A stretch of 64,000 nt of DNA from Hymenobacter sp. HSC-4F20 (GCF_019599275.1 NZ_JAHZTD010000002.1:620001-684000); one strand, 5' to 3'. Positions 18,504-26,796 are shown, counted from the first letter of the stretch. The notes: generated by a model not told the origin, from the letters alone. A program made the numbers and translations.

Positions 18504-20120
18504 TTACTGAGCAAGGGGCTGGGGCTTGGCCGTACCGAACTCCACGCTAGCTTCCAGACCAATGCTGTACGGGCGGCTTTGACGTGAGCCTCGCTGGCTG
18601 GGATGCGCGTTCAGCGTATTCAGGCCGGCTTCGGCGGTGGGGCCTACCACCAGGCTCCAGGCCGCGGCCGTGGGCTGATACCGCACCCCCGTGCCCCCAC
18701 GCACTGAAGTTAGCACCTGCCGGTACGGCGACTCAGTCGACTTGAGCGAATAGTTGCGGGTAGCCTCCGGGGTGCCTTCTACCTCCGAGCGGCTGCTGAG
18801 CAGCACGCTTACGGCGGCTCCTACCTTGGCGTAGAGTGAGAGGCCCTGCTTGGTGGACCCGTAGCGCACACCCACCGGTACCGAAGCCGAGCGGTAGCGG
18901 TACGACGTTACGCGCGGCTGCGCAGGGGCCGGGCTATATGCCGCGGGCCGGTTAAATAAATCGGCGGCGGCGGGTCCTACTTGCTTGCCGTCTACGAAGC
19001 CGTAGGTAGTGGCCGAGCTGGCCTGCTGCTCGGCTACCTCCGCCCCGGACGTCAGGGTCCAGTGGTTGGTTAGGGCATAAGAAACCAAGAGGGCAGCCCG
19101 TTGGCTTACACCGGCCCGCAGGTTGCGGCGGTATTCATCCTCCGCTTCATCCTGGTAATAGCTACGCAGGGCATTGGTAACCGGGTCGGCTTTCAGGCGG
19201 CCATCGGTTTGGGAAAAGTTGACGTTGGGGTTGTAGGAACCTACGGCGTAGCCCCCGCCCAGCCGCAGCCGGCGCCACAGCTTCGGGGTTTCCTTGCGCT
19301 CAGGCTCTTCCACTGCGGCCAACTCCGGAGCCGAGGTTGCGGGCAGTTGGGGAGCAGCCAGCAGGGACGGCTTCAGCGTATCGGGGCGCAGCAGGCCCAG
19401 GTAGTTCCGCAGTTGGGCTGCGCGGGGCTGCATGCCGCTGAAGCTGGCGAAAAACGAACCGGCACCAGAGCCAATGCCGGGGCTGGTGGCCGCTGTTGTG
19501 CGGTAGCCATATCCTGGCTGGCTGTTTTCACCTTCGTTGTCTATGCGTACGGGGGCCTGCACACCGGCCGCCAGCAGACTACGCTCACGGGTTTGGTAGC
19601 GGCCAGCGGCCTCTGCCCCAAACAGGAGGGCAGCCACCTCTGCGTCTGAGCCAGCAATAGTACCAGCGGCAGGCTGAGCAGCAAGAAGCTGATCCGCGCC
19701 AGTGCCCGGGAGGCCAGTAGCAGCGTTCTGGCTAGCTACAGGGGTAGCGGCCTCAGCCCCCGCCGCCCTGGCGAAAGAGCCACCTTGGTGTAGGGCAGAC
19801 TCAGAGGGCAGCTGCATAGCTAGCTCGGGGCCTGCCACGGAGCCATCCTGCCAGAGGAAAGCCCAGCTGCCGAAGCCCAGGGCCAGCAGTAAGCAGGCGG
19901 CAGCCACCCAACGATGCACTACCAGGCGGCGGCGGTAGGTCACGTTTTCCTGCACCACCTGCTCATTCTGCTGCACTATCAGCTCGTGGTCGAGCTGGTC
20001 CCAGAAGCTGGCGCGCGGAGTTACCTCGGCCTCGGCAAATTTCTGCCGAAACAGGTGCTCCAGGTCGCCGGTCGGGCGCGGATCGGGAGTATTAGAAGAA
20101 TTAGGAGCGGATGCTGCCAT
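18504..20120 (-). CDS. Membrane partner of the ECF sigma factor, with barrel-like C-terminal domain
   Basis: A 538-residue protein. Residues 1-65 are hydrophilic and contain FRQKFAEAEVTPRASFWDQLDHEL, the position and style of a short anti-sigma region. One transmembrane helix follows (about residues 70-90, WVAAACLLLALGFGSWAFLW). Then come a long Ala/Gly/Pro-rich linker and, from about residue 285, a repeated beta-strand domain (LGGGYAVGSYNPNVNFS through SIGLEASVEFG) like outer-membrane beta-barrel proteins. Its start overlaps the sigma gene by 20 bases, so the two are translationally coupled. I infer a membrane-bound sigma regulator; a barrel-like domain joined to an inner-membrane anchor is unusual. 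Confidence 0.65.
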   Translation of the reverse strand: MAASAPNSSNTPDPRPTGDLEHLFRQKFAEAEVTPRASFWDQLDHELIVQQNEQVVQENVTYRRRLVVHRWVAAACLLLALGFGSWAFLWQDGSVAGPELAMQLPSESALHQGGSFARAAGAEAATPVASQNAATGLPGTGADQLLAAQPAAGTIAGSDAEVAALLFGAEAAGRYQTRERSLLAAGVQAPVRIDNEGENSQPGYGYRTTAATSPGIGSGAGSFFASFSGMQPRAAQLRNYLGLLRPDTLKPSLLAAPQLPATSAPELAAVEEPERKETPKLWRRLRLGGGYAVGSYNPNVNFSQTDGRLKADPVTNALRSYYQDEAEDEYRRNLRAGVSQRAALLVSYALTNHWTLTSGAEVAEQQASSATTYGFVDGKQVGPAAADLFNRPAAYSPAPAQPRVTSYRYRSASVPVGVRYGSTKQGLSLYAKVGAAVSVLLSSRSEVEGTPEATRNYSLKSTESPYRQVLTSVRGGTGVRYQPTAAAWSLVVGPTAEAGLNTLNAHPSQRGSRQSRPYSIGLEASVEFGTAKPQPLAQ

Positions 20121-20793
20121 GTGTGCGGTGGGCGTCGAGACGCTCGATTTTACTTTTCAAAATGGCCCGGGCCCGGGAATACTGCGACTTGCTAGTGCCT
20201 TCGGAAATGCCGAGCATGTCGCCGATTTCTTTGTGCCCGTATCCTTCAATGGCGAACAAATTGAACACCATCCGGTAGCGTGGGGCGAGGTCCTGAATCA
20301 TGCTCAGGAGTTCCTCGAAATTGTAATTGGAAAGGGTAAATTCTTCGCCGACCAGATCCTCAGGGTACTCGCCCCCGTCGCTGACGGCTACCAGCGGAGC
20401 ATTGCGGCGGTGCTGGCGCAGGGCAGCGTTGACCATGATACGGCGAATCCAGAATTCCAGCGGACACTCGCGGCGAAAGCTGGCCAGGTTCTTAAACACT
20501 GTTAGAAAACCTTCCTGCAACACGTCTTCGGCCTCGAAAGTAGTTTGGGCGTAGCGCAGGCACACGGCCATCATGCGGCCGGCAAACCGCTCATAGAGGT
20601 ACTTCTGCATCAGGCGGCTACCGGCGAGGCAGCCATCAATCAGCTCCAGGTCGGAGAGCTGGGAAGGCGGGGTCAGGGTACGCACGGGAGCGGATAACGA
20701 CGGGGATAGGGACTCCGGGCGGGCCTCGGCGGCGCTACCCGGTAACAGGCTGCGCAGCCCGCCCCCTCCCAGTGAGGCCGACAGGGCGCTCAT
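20101..20793 (-). CDS. ECF-type RNA polymerase sigma factor
   Basis: A 230-residue sigma-70 family factor of the extracytoplasmic-function type. A disordered N-terminal extension of about 45 residues precedes sigma region 2 (LIDGCLAGSRLMQKYLYERF, then TFEAEDVLQEGFLTVF). Region 4 follows with its helix-turn-helix (GYGHKEIGDMLGISEGTSKS, then QYSRARAILKSKI). Such factors direct polymerase to a small stress regulon and are held by a membrane anti-sigma protein; the gene overlapping its 3' end is the natural candidate. The ATG at 20793 is the only good start. No standard promoter could be read in the 440 bases upstream. Confidence 0.92.
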   Translation of the reverse strand: MSALSASLGGGGLRSLLPGSAAEARPESLSPSLSAPVRTLTPPSQLSDLELIDGCLAGSRLMQKYLYERFAGRMMAVCLRYAQTTFEAEDVLQEGFLTVFKNLASFRRECPLEFWIRRIMVNAALRQHRRNAPLVAVSDGGEYPEDLVGEEFTLSNYNFEELLSMIQDLAPRYRMVFNLFAIEGYGHKEIGDMLGISEGTSKSQYSRARAILKSKIERLDAHRTHGSIRS

Positions 20794-21233
20794 CGGGTGC
20801 TCCGGCCCCGGCGGGGTCCGGCGTTAAGACGCTCACCAGCGGCCAGCCCCCAGCACAAGGGCCCAGTTCCGCACAAGTAAGAATGCTGCATACGCTGCGA
20901 AGTCGGATAATACTAAAAAATGGCCTCCGTCGTGGAAAGGAAGGCTGTGCTGGGAAGAGGCCGCTCCGGGGTCCGAAGGTTGCATTGGGGCATCCTTCTT
21001 TTTTCATCACCACTGGGTAAGCCGTTGTGGCCGCTGCTGCTTACAAAGCTCAGCCCCGGTCTGCGTTCCTGCCCTACCACCCCCTCAAGATACGCAAAGC
21101 AGTAACCTATTTCGGCATTATCATGTACCTACACATCTTACCGACACAGTTTGCGTTGGCTAGGTTGGCCCAGGCCCCTACCCCCGCTGCTGCTTACCTG
21201 TTTTTCACATCTTCACTTACCCTTTTCTTGCCT
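20794..21233. other. Divergent intergenic region, sigma factor / wrbA
   Basis: A 440-base gap between two divergent genes. It must hold both promoters, but I could not find a convincing TAnnTTTG with a -33 partner on either strand. No gene, repeat or RNA is evident. Confidence 0.5.
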
Positions 21234-21845
21234 ATGAAAACGCTGGTGCTGTTTTATTCCACTTATGGTCACGTGTACAAACTGGCGGAAGCCATAGCCG
21301 AAGGAGCCCGGCAGGTGGCTGGCAACGAGGTGGTCATTAAGCGAGTGCCGGAAACGCTGCCCGCCGCCTTGCTGGAGCAAATTGGTGCTACCCAGGCTCA
21401 GAAGGCTTTTGAGCATATTCCGGTGGCTACCCCCGCTGAGTTGGAGCAGTATGACGCCATCCTCTTCGGAACACCGACCCGCTACGGCAACGTGTGCGGG
21501 CAAATGCAGGCCTTTCTGGATGCCACCGGCGGCTTGTGGGCGCAGGGCAAGCTCATTGGCAAAGTGGGCGGGGCGTTCGTGAGCACGGCTACTCAGCACG
21601 GCGGACAGGAAACTACCATTCGCTCTTTGCACACCGAGCTGCTGCACCACGGGATGGTAATTGTGGGTCTGCCCTACGCCTGGCAGGGCCAAATGGGCCA
21701 CGAGGAAGTAACCGGCGGCACTCCTTACGGAGCCAGCACCGTGGCCGGTGGCCAGGGCGAGCGGCAGCCCAGCGCCAACGAACTGGAAGGAGCCCGGCAC
21801 CAGGGGCAGCACACTGCCCAGATTGCCAGCAAGCTGGCCCAGTAA
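21234..21845 (+). CDS. wrbA: NAD(P)H:quinone oxidoreductase, WrbA family
   Basis: A 203-residue flavodoxin-fold enzyme that uses FMN to reduce quinones by two electrons, avoiding semiquinone radicals. FMN-binding loops are visible: [14 protein letters not shown] (phosphate loop, residues 7-20), [19 protein letters not shown] (about 77-95) and [13 protein letters not shown] (about 113-125). The late [24 protein letters not shown] is typical of WrbA. The ATG at 21234 begins the first strand. It is a single-gene unit closed by a strong terminator. WrbA genes are often stress-induced, but nothing here shows how this one is controlled. Confidence 0.93.
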   Translation: MKTLVLFYSTYGHVYKLAEAIAEGARQVAGNEVVIKRVPETLPAALLEQIGATQAQKAFEHIPVATPAELEQYDAILFGTPTRYGNVCGQMQAFLDATGGLWAQGKLIGKVGGAFVSTATQHGGQETTIRSLHTELLHHGMVIVGLPYAWQGQMGHEEVTGGTPYGASTVAGGQGERQPSANELEGARHQGQHTAQIASKLAQ

Positions 21846-21883
21846 TGCCACTTTGCCTCGGGGAGGCCAGCTATAATTGGTAC

Positions 21884-21920
21884 GCCCGGCGAGTCAGAGC
21901 CCTGACTCGCCGGGCTTTTT
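21884..21920 (+). terminator. Intrinsic terminator of wrbA
   Basis: A perfect 14-bp GC-rich stem (GCCCGGCGAGTCAG and complement) with loop AGCC, then TTTTT. Confidence 0.92.
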
Positions 21921-21986
21921 ATGGTGTAGTTCTACCGCCCTGCTCACCGCTATTCTGTATCCTAACGGGCGGGCTGATGCGCCGGT

Positions 21987-22133
21987 TCACGGACGAAAAT
22001 ACACGCGAGGCGCAGAGCCCTGATTTATCTTGCTTTGCACTTCTAGTCGGCCGCCGGCATTTTCAGGGCTGCGCTTCGCCACATACAGGCCAATGCCGGA
22101 ACCATCTACGCGGCTATGGAAGCGGTGGAACAT
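21987..22133 (-). pseudogene. Remnant of a sensor histidine kinase C-terminus
   Basis: The last 48 codons before the stop at 21987 read like the end of a HATPase domain: MFHRFHSRVDGSGIGLYVAK holds a G-box-like GSGIGL, followed by ENAGGRLEVQSKINQGS and VYFRP. Intact kinases have F-box, G2 and further N-terminal parts (DHp and N-box), which are absent; the frame upstream encodes unrelated sequence. I read this as a fossil fragment fused by deletion to another decayed gene. Confidence 0.6.
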
Positions 22134-22592
22134 CGTGCACAGCTCTGCTTGCTGGGATGGGGCGTGCGCCGCAACCCGATACCGCGCGGCAAGGCTGGCT
22201 GATTGCCAGCCTTGCCGCCGCCGGACCGTCAGCCGCCCCGGAACCAGTTGCCCCTCCCAATCATACTGCGTATCGGTCTGGTCGGTAGCCAGCGGGTATT
22301 GGCTACCGGTCAGCACACCCGCGCCTTCGCCGGCAGGAAAGCAGGTACTCACCACTACCCCAACCGGTGGCTGAAAAGTTGAGCACCGGCCAGAAGCATA
22401 GCCGACGGTAGGGCAGCAGTTTAGCTTGGGGTCCGGGTCGCTCAACCGCCAGGATGCATACGCATACGTGGCAGCGGCTGAATACCTATACCAGCCCCGG
22501 GGTGCCTGATCAAGCTAGCACTGGCCCAGGCTCACTTGCACGTTGTCTTGGCCGATGCGCGGGTTATCCGTTAGGCCGGCCGCTGCGTACAT
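22134..22592 (-). pseudogene. Decayed open frame with an internal stop
   Basis: Upstream of the kinase fossil the same minus-strand frame stays open for about 125 codons. It lacks an ATG, and an amber codon at 22515-22517 separates it from a further in-frame stretch beginning with an ATG at 22592. The text includes PLATDQTDTQYDWEGQLVPG, which looks like real protein (perhaps a former lipoprotein), but no family is recognised. The gap from 21921 to 22669 holds no intact gene; it looks like a decay zone. Confidence 0.4.
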
Positions 22593-22627
22593 ACAGAACT
22601 GCTCCCCACATTCTAAGCTTAGGAGTA

Positions 22628-22688
22628 GCTGTTTTGGCTTCCTGTTTGCTCTGGCTTTCCCTTGTTTACATGGCTGTTTTGGCTTCCT
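22628..22688 (+). repeat. 45-base in-frame direct duplication at a gene start
   Basis: The 16-base word GCTGTTTTGGCTTCCT occurs at 22628-22643 and again at 22673-22688, exactly 45 bases apart, and CCCTTGT is repeated behind both copies. The second copy lies just inside the start of the STAS/SEC14-like gene (ATG 22670). A small tandem duplication explains it. Confidence 0.75.
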
Positions 22689-23068
22689 ACCCTTCCCTTG
22701 TGCTCCACCTGCACCACGGTCAGCAGTATGCCCTGGAAACTGAATGGCTGGGGTTCACCAGCAGCAGTAACTTCCGCCGGTATATTACGCAGGCGCTGCA
22801 GCTGGCCCAGCAGCACAGGGTAACGGCCTGGATTGCCAACGACGTGCGCCTGGGGGCGGTCCGGCCGGTGGACTTAGAGTGGGTAGCCAACGACGTGCTG
22901 CCCGCTATGACGCGGCTGGGCATCAAGCGGTTTGCCCGGCTCGAGTCGCAGGAAACGCTTAACCGTATGCTCATTGGTGGCATGTACCAGGAGGCTACCC
23001 CGGCTCTGCCCTTTGAAACCCGGGCCTTCGCCGACATTCAAGAAGCCCGCAGCTGGGCCTGCCAGTAG
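22670..23068 (+). CDS. STAS/SEC14-like small protein (first of tandem pair)
   Basis: A 132-residue cytoplasmic protein resembling the SpoIIAA-like STAS/SEC14 proteins common in Bacteroidota. Visible family features are YALETEWLGFTSSSNFRRYI (first strand and helix), TAWIANDVRLGAVRPVDLEWV (central strand with the NDxR element) and TRAFADIQEARSWA at the end. It is a diverged paralogue of the gene at 23145. The function is unknown; relatives are thought to bind partner proteins or lipids. The frame is open back to an ATG at 22454, but homology starts near LVLHLHH, so the ATG at 22670 is preferred. The upstream part overlaps decayed DNA on the other strand. Confidence 0.65.
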   Translation: MAVLASYPSLVLHLHHGQQYALETEWLGFTSSSNFRRYITQALQLAQQHRVTAWIANDVRLGAVRPVDLEWVANDVLPAMTRLGIKRFARLESQETLNRMLIGGMYQEATPALPFETRAFADIQEARSWACQ

Positions 23069-23144
23069 GCTCCGGCGCAGCAGCCTACCCGCTCCCTACC
23101 CCCACCTCCCTTAACCCGAACTCTCCCTCGGCTTTTGCTCGGTA

Positions 23145-23546
23145 ATGGAACAACTCACGTCTTCGCTCGGTCAGGTTTACCTCACGGTAGACACAGATTA
23201 TGAAAACAAATGGATAATGGTCACTTGGCAGGGCTACCTCACGGCTGCTAACATCCAGGCCGGGGCCCGAGCCTACACGGCAGCACTAGCCCGCTCGGGC
23301 TTTTCCTGCGTGCTGAACGACACGCGGGCCGTGCGCGGCCCCTGGGACCACTCTATGGAATGGGTTATTAATGAGTGGGCCCCCAGCGCGGCCCAGGCCG
23401 GGCTCCGGCAGTTTGCCATGATTACCCTGCCCGAAACCCTGGCTCAAAGCTCCGCCGATACGTTCTCGACCCTGCTCACGGCTTTTGAGGCGCGGGTTTT
23501 CGATAATCTGGAAGAAGCCCAGCAGTGGCTCCGCTCCGTCTGTTAG
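23145..23546 (+). CDS. STAS/SEC14-like small protein (second of tandem pair)
   Basis: A 133-residue protein with the same plan as the gene before it: DYENKWIMVTWQGYLTAANI, then CVLNDTRAVRGPWDHSMEWV with the NDTR element, then ARVFDNLEEAQQWLRSVC. The shared WxxND(T/V)R, EWV and F(A/D)xxxEAxxWL patterns show it is a paralogue. The gap of 76 bases suggests co-transcription. Its stop overlaps the stop of the LytTR regulator gene on the opposite strand by 4 bases (23543-23546), so there is no room for a terminator between them. Confidence 0.68.
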   Translation: MEQLTSSLGQVYLTVDTDYENKWIMVTWQGYLTAANIQAGARAYTAALARSGFSCVLNDTRAVRGPWDHSMEWVINEWAPSAAQAGLRQFAMITLPETLAQSSADTFSTLLTAFEARVFDNLEEAQQWLRSVC

Positions 23547-24286
23547 AGCAGATTATACGCCTTGATAAGGTTGGCGAACGATTCGCGGTAGGTATCCCCG
23601 ATGGGCAGCAGGCGGCCGGCTACCTGCACCTTACCCCGCTCCACGTGCTCAATGCGGCTCAGGGCTACCAGATAGGATTTGTGAATGCGCGCAAACCGCT
23701 CGGGCGGCAGCACTTCCTCCACCCGCCGGAACGATTGGAGCGTGAGCACCTTGCCCGTGGCAGTATAAATCATCAGGTACTCCTTCATGCCTTCGATGTA
23801 GAGAATATCGTCGAAGGCCACGCGCTGGAGCCGGTGCTCGTTTTTCACGAACATGGCATCCGGCGCGGTGGGGTGAGCCTCGGGAGCCAGCGCCGCGGGA
23901 GCAGTGGCCGCAGCCGGGGCGGGAGCAGCCGCGGCCAGCTGCTGCCGGGCCTTCTGCACGGCCTGCATGAACCGCTCAAAGGCAATGGGCTTGAGCAGAT
24001 AGTCGACGGCGTTCAGTTCATAGCTGCGCACGGCGTACTGGTCGTAGGCCGTGGTGAAGATGATGCGGGGGCCCGGCTGGGGTAGCAACTGTGCCAGCTG
24101 CACCCCCGTGAGGCGGGGCATGTGAATATCCAGGAATACCACGTCCACGGGGTTGTCCTGCAGGAAAGCCAAGCCCGCCAGCGCGTCGTCAAACTGCCCT
24201 TTCAGCTCTAGGCCGGGCACCTGGGCGCAGTAGTCGGCCAATAAATCCAGGGCTAGCGGTTCGTCGTCGAGAATGGCGCAGGTCAT
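23543..24286 (-). CDS. LytTR-family response regulator (system 1)
   Basis: A 247-residue two-component regulator. Residues 1-120 are the receiver, with the acidic pocket LDDEP (Asp7, Asp8), phospho-acceptor Asp53 in DVVFLDIHMP, the switch Thr in IIFTTAYDQYA and Lys in YLLKPI. An Ala/Pro-rich linker (about 128-155) leads to a LytTR DNA-binding domain (ILYIEGMKEYLMIYTATGKV, then FARIHKSYLVAL and LPIGDTYRE). The start is the ATG at 24286. The partner kinase gene lies 61 bases upstream. LytTR proteins bind direct repeats of about 9 bases spaced 21 apart; such repeats are found in front of five genes nearby. Confidence 0.93.
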   Translation of the reverse strand: MTCAILDDEPLALDLLADYCAQVPGLELKGQFDDALAGLAFLQDNPVDVVFLDIHMPRLTGVQLAQLLPQPGPRIIFTTAYDQYAVRSYELNAVDYLLKPIAFERFMQAVQKARQQLAAAAPAPAAATAPAALAPEAHPTAPDAMFVKNEHRLQRVAFDDILYIEGMKEYLMIYTATGKVLTLQSFRRVEEVLPPERFARIHKSYLVALSRIEHVERGKVQVAGRLLPIGDTYRESFANLIKAYNLL

Positions 24287-24347
24287 GGGCAGCACGTGAG
24301 GTAGCAAGGGAGAAGGAAAGATACGCAGGAGTTGGGGGTACACGCCG

Positions 24348-25616
24348 CTAGCGCAGCAGCACCAGCGTGACCAGGTGCTGGCCCGGAGGCGTCTGCACGT
24401 CGAGGACGTAGCGGCCGGGGTAGAGCAGCTCCAGGCGGCGACGCAGGTTCACGAGGCCTACCCCGCCGGGTTGCCGGGGTAGCTCCCGCTCAGCGTCGGC
24501 GGGGGCCACATGGTTGAGTACTGAGAACCGAAGCAGCCCATCAGAGGCCAGGGAGAGGCTGATGTGTACGGCCAGAGGCCGGGCCGTCAGGTCGCCGTGC
24601 TTGAAGGCGTTTTCTACCAAAGGCAGCAGCAGCAGCGGGGCAATGGGGTGGGCGCAGTCGAGCGAGGTGCCACTCACTTCAAACTGAATGGCCTCCTGGG
24701 CCGAGGCCGACAGGCGCAGGCGCTGCAAATCCAGGAAGCTGCGCAAGTGGTCTAGCTCCCGGCTCAGCGGCACGGTATCGGTGCTGCTTTCGTAGAGCAG
24801 ATAGCGCATAATTTCAGCCAGGCGCAGCACGGCCTCCGGGGCCTTGTCGGACTTGCGGCTGGTAAGGGAGTAGATGTTATTGAGGGTATTGAACAGGAAG
24901 TGCGGGTTGATTTGGGTTTTGAGCATGGCCAGCTCCGTGAGCAGCTGTTGGCGCTCCATTTCGCGGCGGTTGCGCTGCCCCCGGATGTAGTCGCCGGTAA
25001 TACGCAAGGCCGAACTACTCCCTACAATAAACGCCCCGATAATGCCCGAGCTGATTATGCGCATCCAGAACTCCGGCATCGGGGGCTTTTCCTTGTGTTC
25101 TTTTATAGCATCAGCTACGGCCTTCTGCCTGTTCCCGGTTGCCGGCACCCGGTACGCCGAAATCTGCGCGCCCTTGCGCGACGTCTGGGTAGTCACCCAC
25201 CCTAGCAGCGCGGCATAAGGCAGCACCAGCAGGGCGGCTAGCGCGAGGTACTGCACTATTCGGGCCCGACCCAGGGTACGCGGAATCAGCCAGCGCCAGG
25301 TTAGGTAGAATAGCAGGGCCCCGCACATATCTTCCAGCAGCAGGCGTCCCAACAGGGGTAGCGCGGGCTGCCACTCGGCGGCCGTGGCCGGAAAGCGGGG
25401 CAGCGCAGCAAGGGCAGTGCCTAGCTTGAGGGCATCGAGGGCAAAAAGCCAGAGCCAGAGCAGCACATGAACCGAGCGCGGAATGGGGCTGTGCTCGGAA
25501 GTAGCCGACCAGTTGGCCGGCCGGAGCATGGGCCGCAGCCAGGCCCGCCAGCCCACCCGAGTAGGGACTGATTCTTCCACCAGCGAAGCAGCAACGGATG
25601 CGGAGGGTACTTCCAT
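24348..25616 (-). CDS. LytS-like sensor histidine kinase (system 1)
   Basis: A 422-residue membrane sensor of the His_kinase/LytS type. Four to five hydrophobic helices lie between about residues 48 and 205. A coiled region RNRREMERQQLLTELAMLK leads to the phospho-acceptor motif QINPHFLFNTLNNIY, then a HATPase domain with the N-box PLVENAFKHG and G-box PGGVGLVNLRRRLELLYPG. It pairs with the LytTR regulator directly downstream. The ATG at 25616 lies very close to a possible -7 element (25620-25627); the in-frame ATG at 25529, just before the first helix, is a serious alternative start. No sensor domain outside the membrane is evident, so it may sense within the membrane or through a partner. 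Confidence 0.92.
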   Translation of the reverse strand: MEVPSASVAASLVEESVPTRVGWRAWLRPMLRPANWSATSEHSPIPRSVHVLLWLWLFALDALKLGTALAALPRFPATAAEWQPALPLLGRLLLEDMCGALLFYLTWRWLIPRTLGRARIVQYLALAALLVLPYAALLGWVTTQTSRKGAQISAYRVPATGNRQKAVADAIKEHKEKPPMPEFWMRIISSGIIGAFIVGSSSALRITGDYIRGQRNRREMERQQLLTELAMLKTQINPHFLFNTLNNIYSLTSRKSDKAPEAVLRLAEIMRYLLYESSTDTVPLSRELDHLRSFLDLQRLRLSASAQEAIQFEVSGTSLDCAHPIAPLLLLPLVENAFKHGDLTARPLAVHISLSLASDGLLRFSVLNHVAPADAERELPRQPGGVGLVNLRRRLELLYPGRYVLDVQTPPGQHLVTLVLLR

Positions 25617-25657
25617 GCCTAAACATACGCTTTTCAGGCCCCGGCAGGCTTCTGTTT

Positions 25658-25687
25658 TCAATCAACCCCGCCCCGCGGCCCACCAAC
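25658..25687 (-). promoter_or_regulatory. LytTR-type operator D, in front of kinase 1
   Basis: On the minus strand GTTGGTGGG and GTTGATTGA start 21 bases apart, the geometry of LytTR binding sites. A near -7 element TATGTTTA starts 30 bases after the second half-site. This suggests autoregulation of the sensor operon. Confidence 0.55.
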
Positions 25688-25763
25688 ACCCCCTACAAAG
25701 TCATTAACCGGAAAAGGAGCGAAGACGGGGAATAAAAGCGCAGTTGGGCCAGCAAAAGCAGCC

Positions 25764-25830
25764 GTTTCGGGGGCGGCCTTACAGGTTGGTTGAATAGTGC
25801 CGGGGCGATATAGCGGGTGCTTTACGTTTG
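25764..25830 (+). promoter_or_regulatory. LytTR-type operator A plus -7 element, in front of the ABC operon
   Basis: A half-site GTTTC at 25764 and GTTGGTTGA at 25785-25793 are 21 bases apart. After exactly 29 bases comes a perfect -7 element TACGTTTG (25823-25830). No -33 TTTG stands at its expected place, as expected of an activator-dependent promoter. The ATG follows at 25858. Confidence 0.62.
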
Positions 25831-25857
25831 CTACCGTCTTCCACGTCAATCAGCGCC

Positions 25858-26796
25858 ATGAACCCCGATACTAACGCCCTGCTCGCTACCCACGGCATAC
25901 ACTTCAACTTCGGCAAACGGCCTATCCTGCACGATGTGAACCTGCACGTGGAGGCCGGCAGCATCTACGGCTTTCTGGGGCCGAACGGGGCCGGCAAAAG
26001 CACCACGATGCGCCTGCTGCTGGGCCTGCTGCGGCCGGCCAGTGGCTCGGTGCATCTGTTCGGCCATAATCTGGCCCGGCACCGGGTGGCCTTGCTGAAC
26101 CGGGTAGGAGCACTCATCGAAAACCCCTCGCTCTACGACCACCTCACGGGCCGCGAAAACGTGGAAGCTACCCGCAAGCTGCGCGGGGTAGCGGCCCACC
26201 GCACCGCCGAGGTACTGGCGCTGGTGGGCCTCACCGATAACGCCCACCGCCCGGCCCGGGAATACTCACTCGGGATGCGGCAGCGCCTGGGCCTAGCCAT
26301 TGCCCTGCTCTCTGACCCCGACCTGCTGCTGCTCGACGAGCCTACCAACGGCCTCGACCCCAACGGTATTATTGAGATGCGGGAGCTGCTGCGCCGCCTG
26401 CGCCAAGAGCACGGCAAAACCATTGTGGTCAGCAGCCACCTCATCAACGAAATCGAGAAAGTGGCTACTCACGTGGGCGTCATTCAGCAGGGGCGGCTGG
26501 TGTTTCAGGGCAGCCTGCCTGATTTGCAGCGCCTGCAAACCGGCCGGGCCCGCCTGGTACTGGAAACCGAACACGCCGACAGCTGCCGCAATCTGCTGCC
26601 GCGGCTGCTGGGCGGGGCCACGGTACTTGCGCCAGGTACGCTGTGGCTGCCCTGGGTGTCGCGGGAGCACACGGCCGAGCTGGCCGCCGCCCTTACGGCC
26701 GCAGGGCAGCCGCTCTACGGCCTGCGGCTGGAGCAGCCCAGCCTGGAAGACACCTTCCTGCACCTAACCGAGGCCCACGCTGAACTCGCGCAGTAG
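25858..26796 (+). CDS. ABC transporter ATP-binding protein, BcrA/LanF-like
   Basis: A 312-residue ABC ATPase. Walker A is GPNGAGKST (residues 41-49), the signature is YSLGMRQRLGLA, Walker B with the D-loop is LLLLDEPTNGLDP, and the switch His is in VVSSHLINEIE. VGALIENPSLYDHLTGRENV and the C-terminal extension of about 90 residues are characteristic of BcrA, NatA and LanF exporters, which remove bacitracin, lantibiotics or similar compounds from the membrane. The start at ATG 25858 follows a well-formed promoter and operator. The permease gene lies 51 bases downstream in the same operon, and the LytS/LytTR pair is divergent. Family sure; substrate inferred. Confidence 0.93.
   Translation: MNPDTNALLATHGIHFNFGKRPILHDVNLHVEAGSIYGFLGPNGAGKSTTMRLLLGLLRPASGSVHLFGHNLARHRVALLNRVGALIENPSLYDHLTGRENVEATRKLRGVAAHRTAEVLALVGLTDNAHRPAREYSLGMRQRLGLAIALLSDPDLLLLDEPTNGLDPNGIIEMRELLRRLRQEHGKTIVVSSHLINEIEKVATHVGVIQQGRLVFQGSLPDLQRLQTGRARLVLETEHADSCRNLLPRLLGGATVLAPGTLWLPWVSREHTAELAAALTAAGQPLYGLRLEQPSLEDTFLHLTEAHAELAQ

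Noticed and set aside
22454..22669. N-terminal extension of the first STAS/SEC14-like protein with a hydrophobic segment
   Set aside because: Homology to its paralogue starts near 22690, the extension overlaps decayed DNA, and the hydrophobic segment comes from the duplicated 45-base unit. Kept only as an open question.
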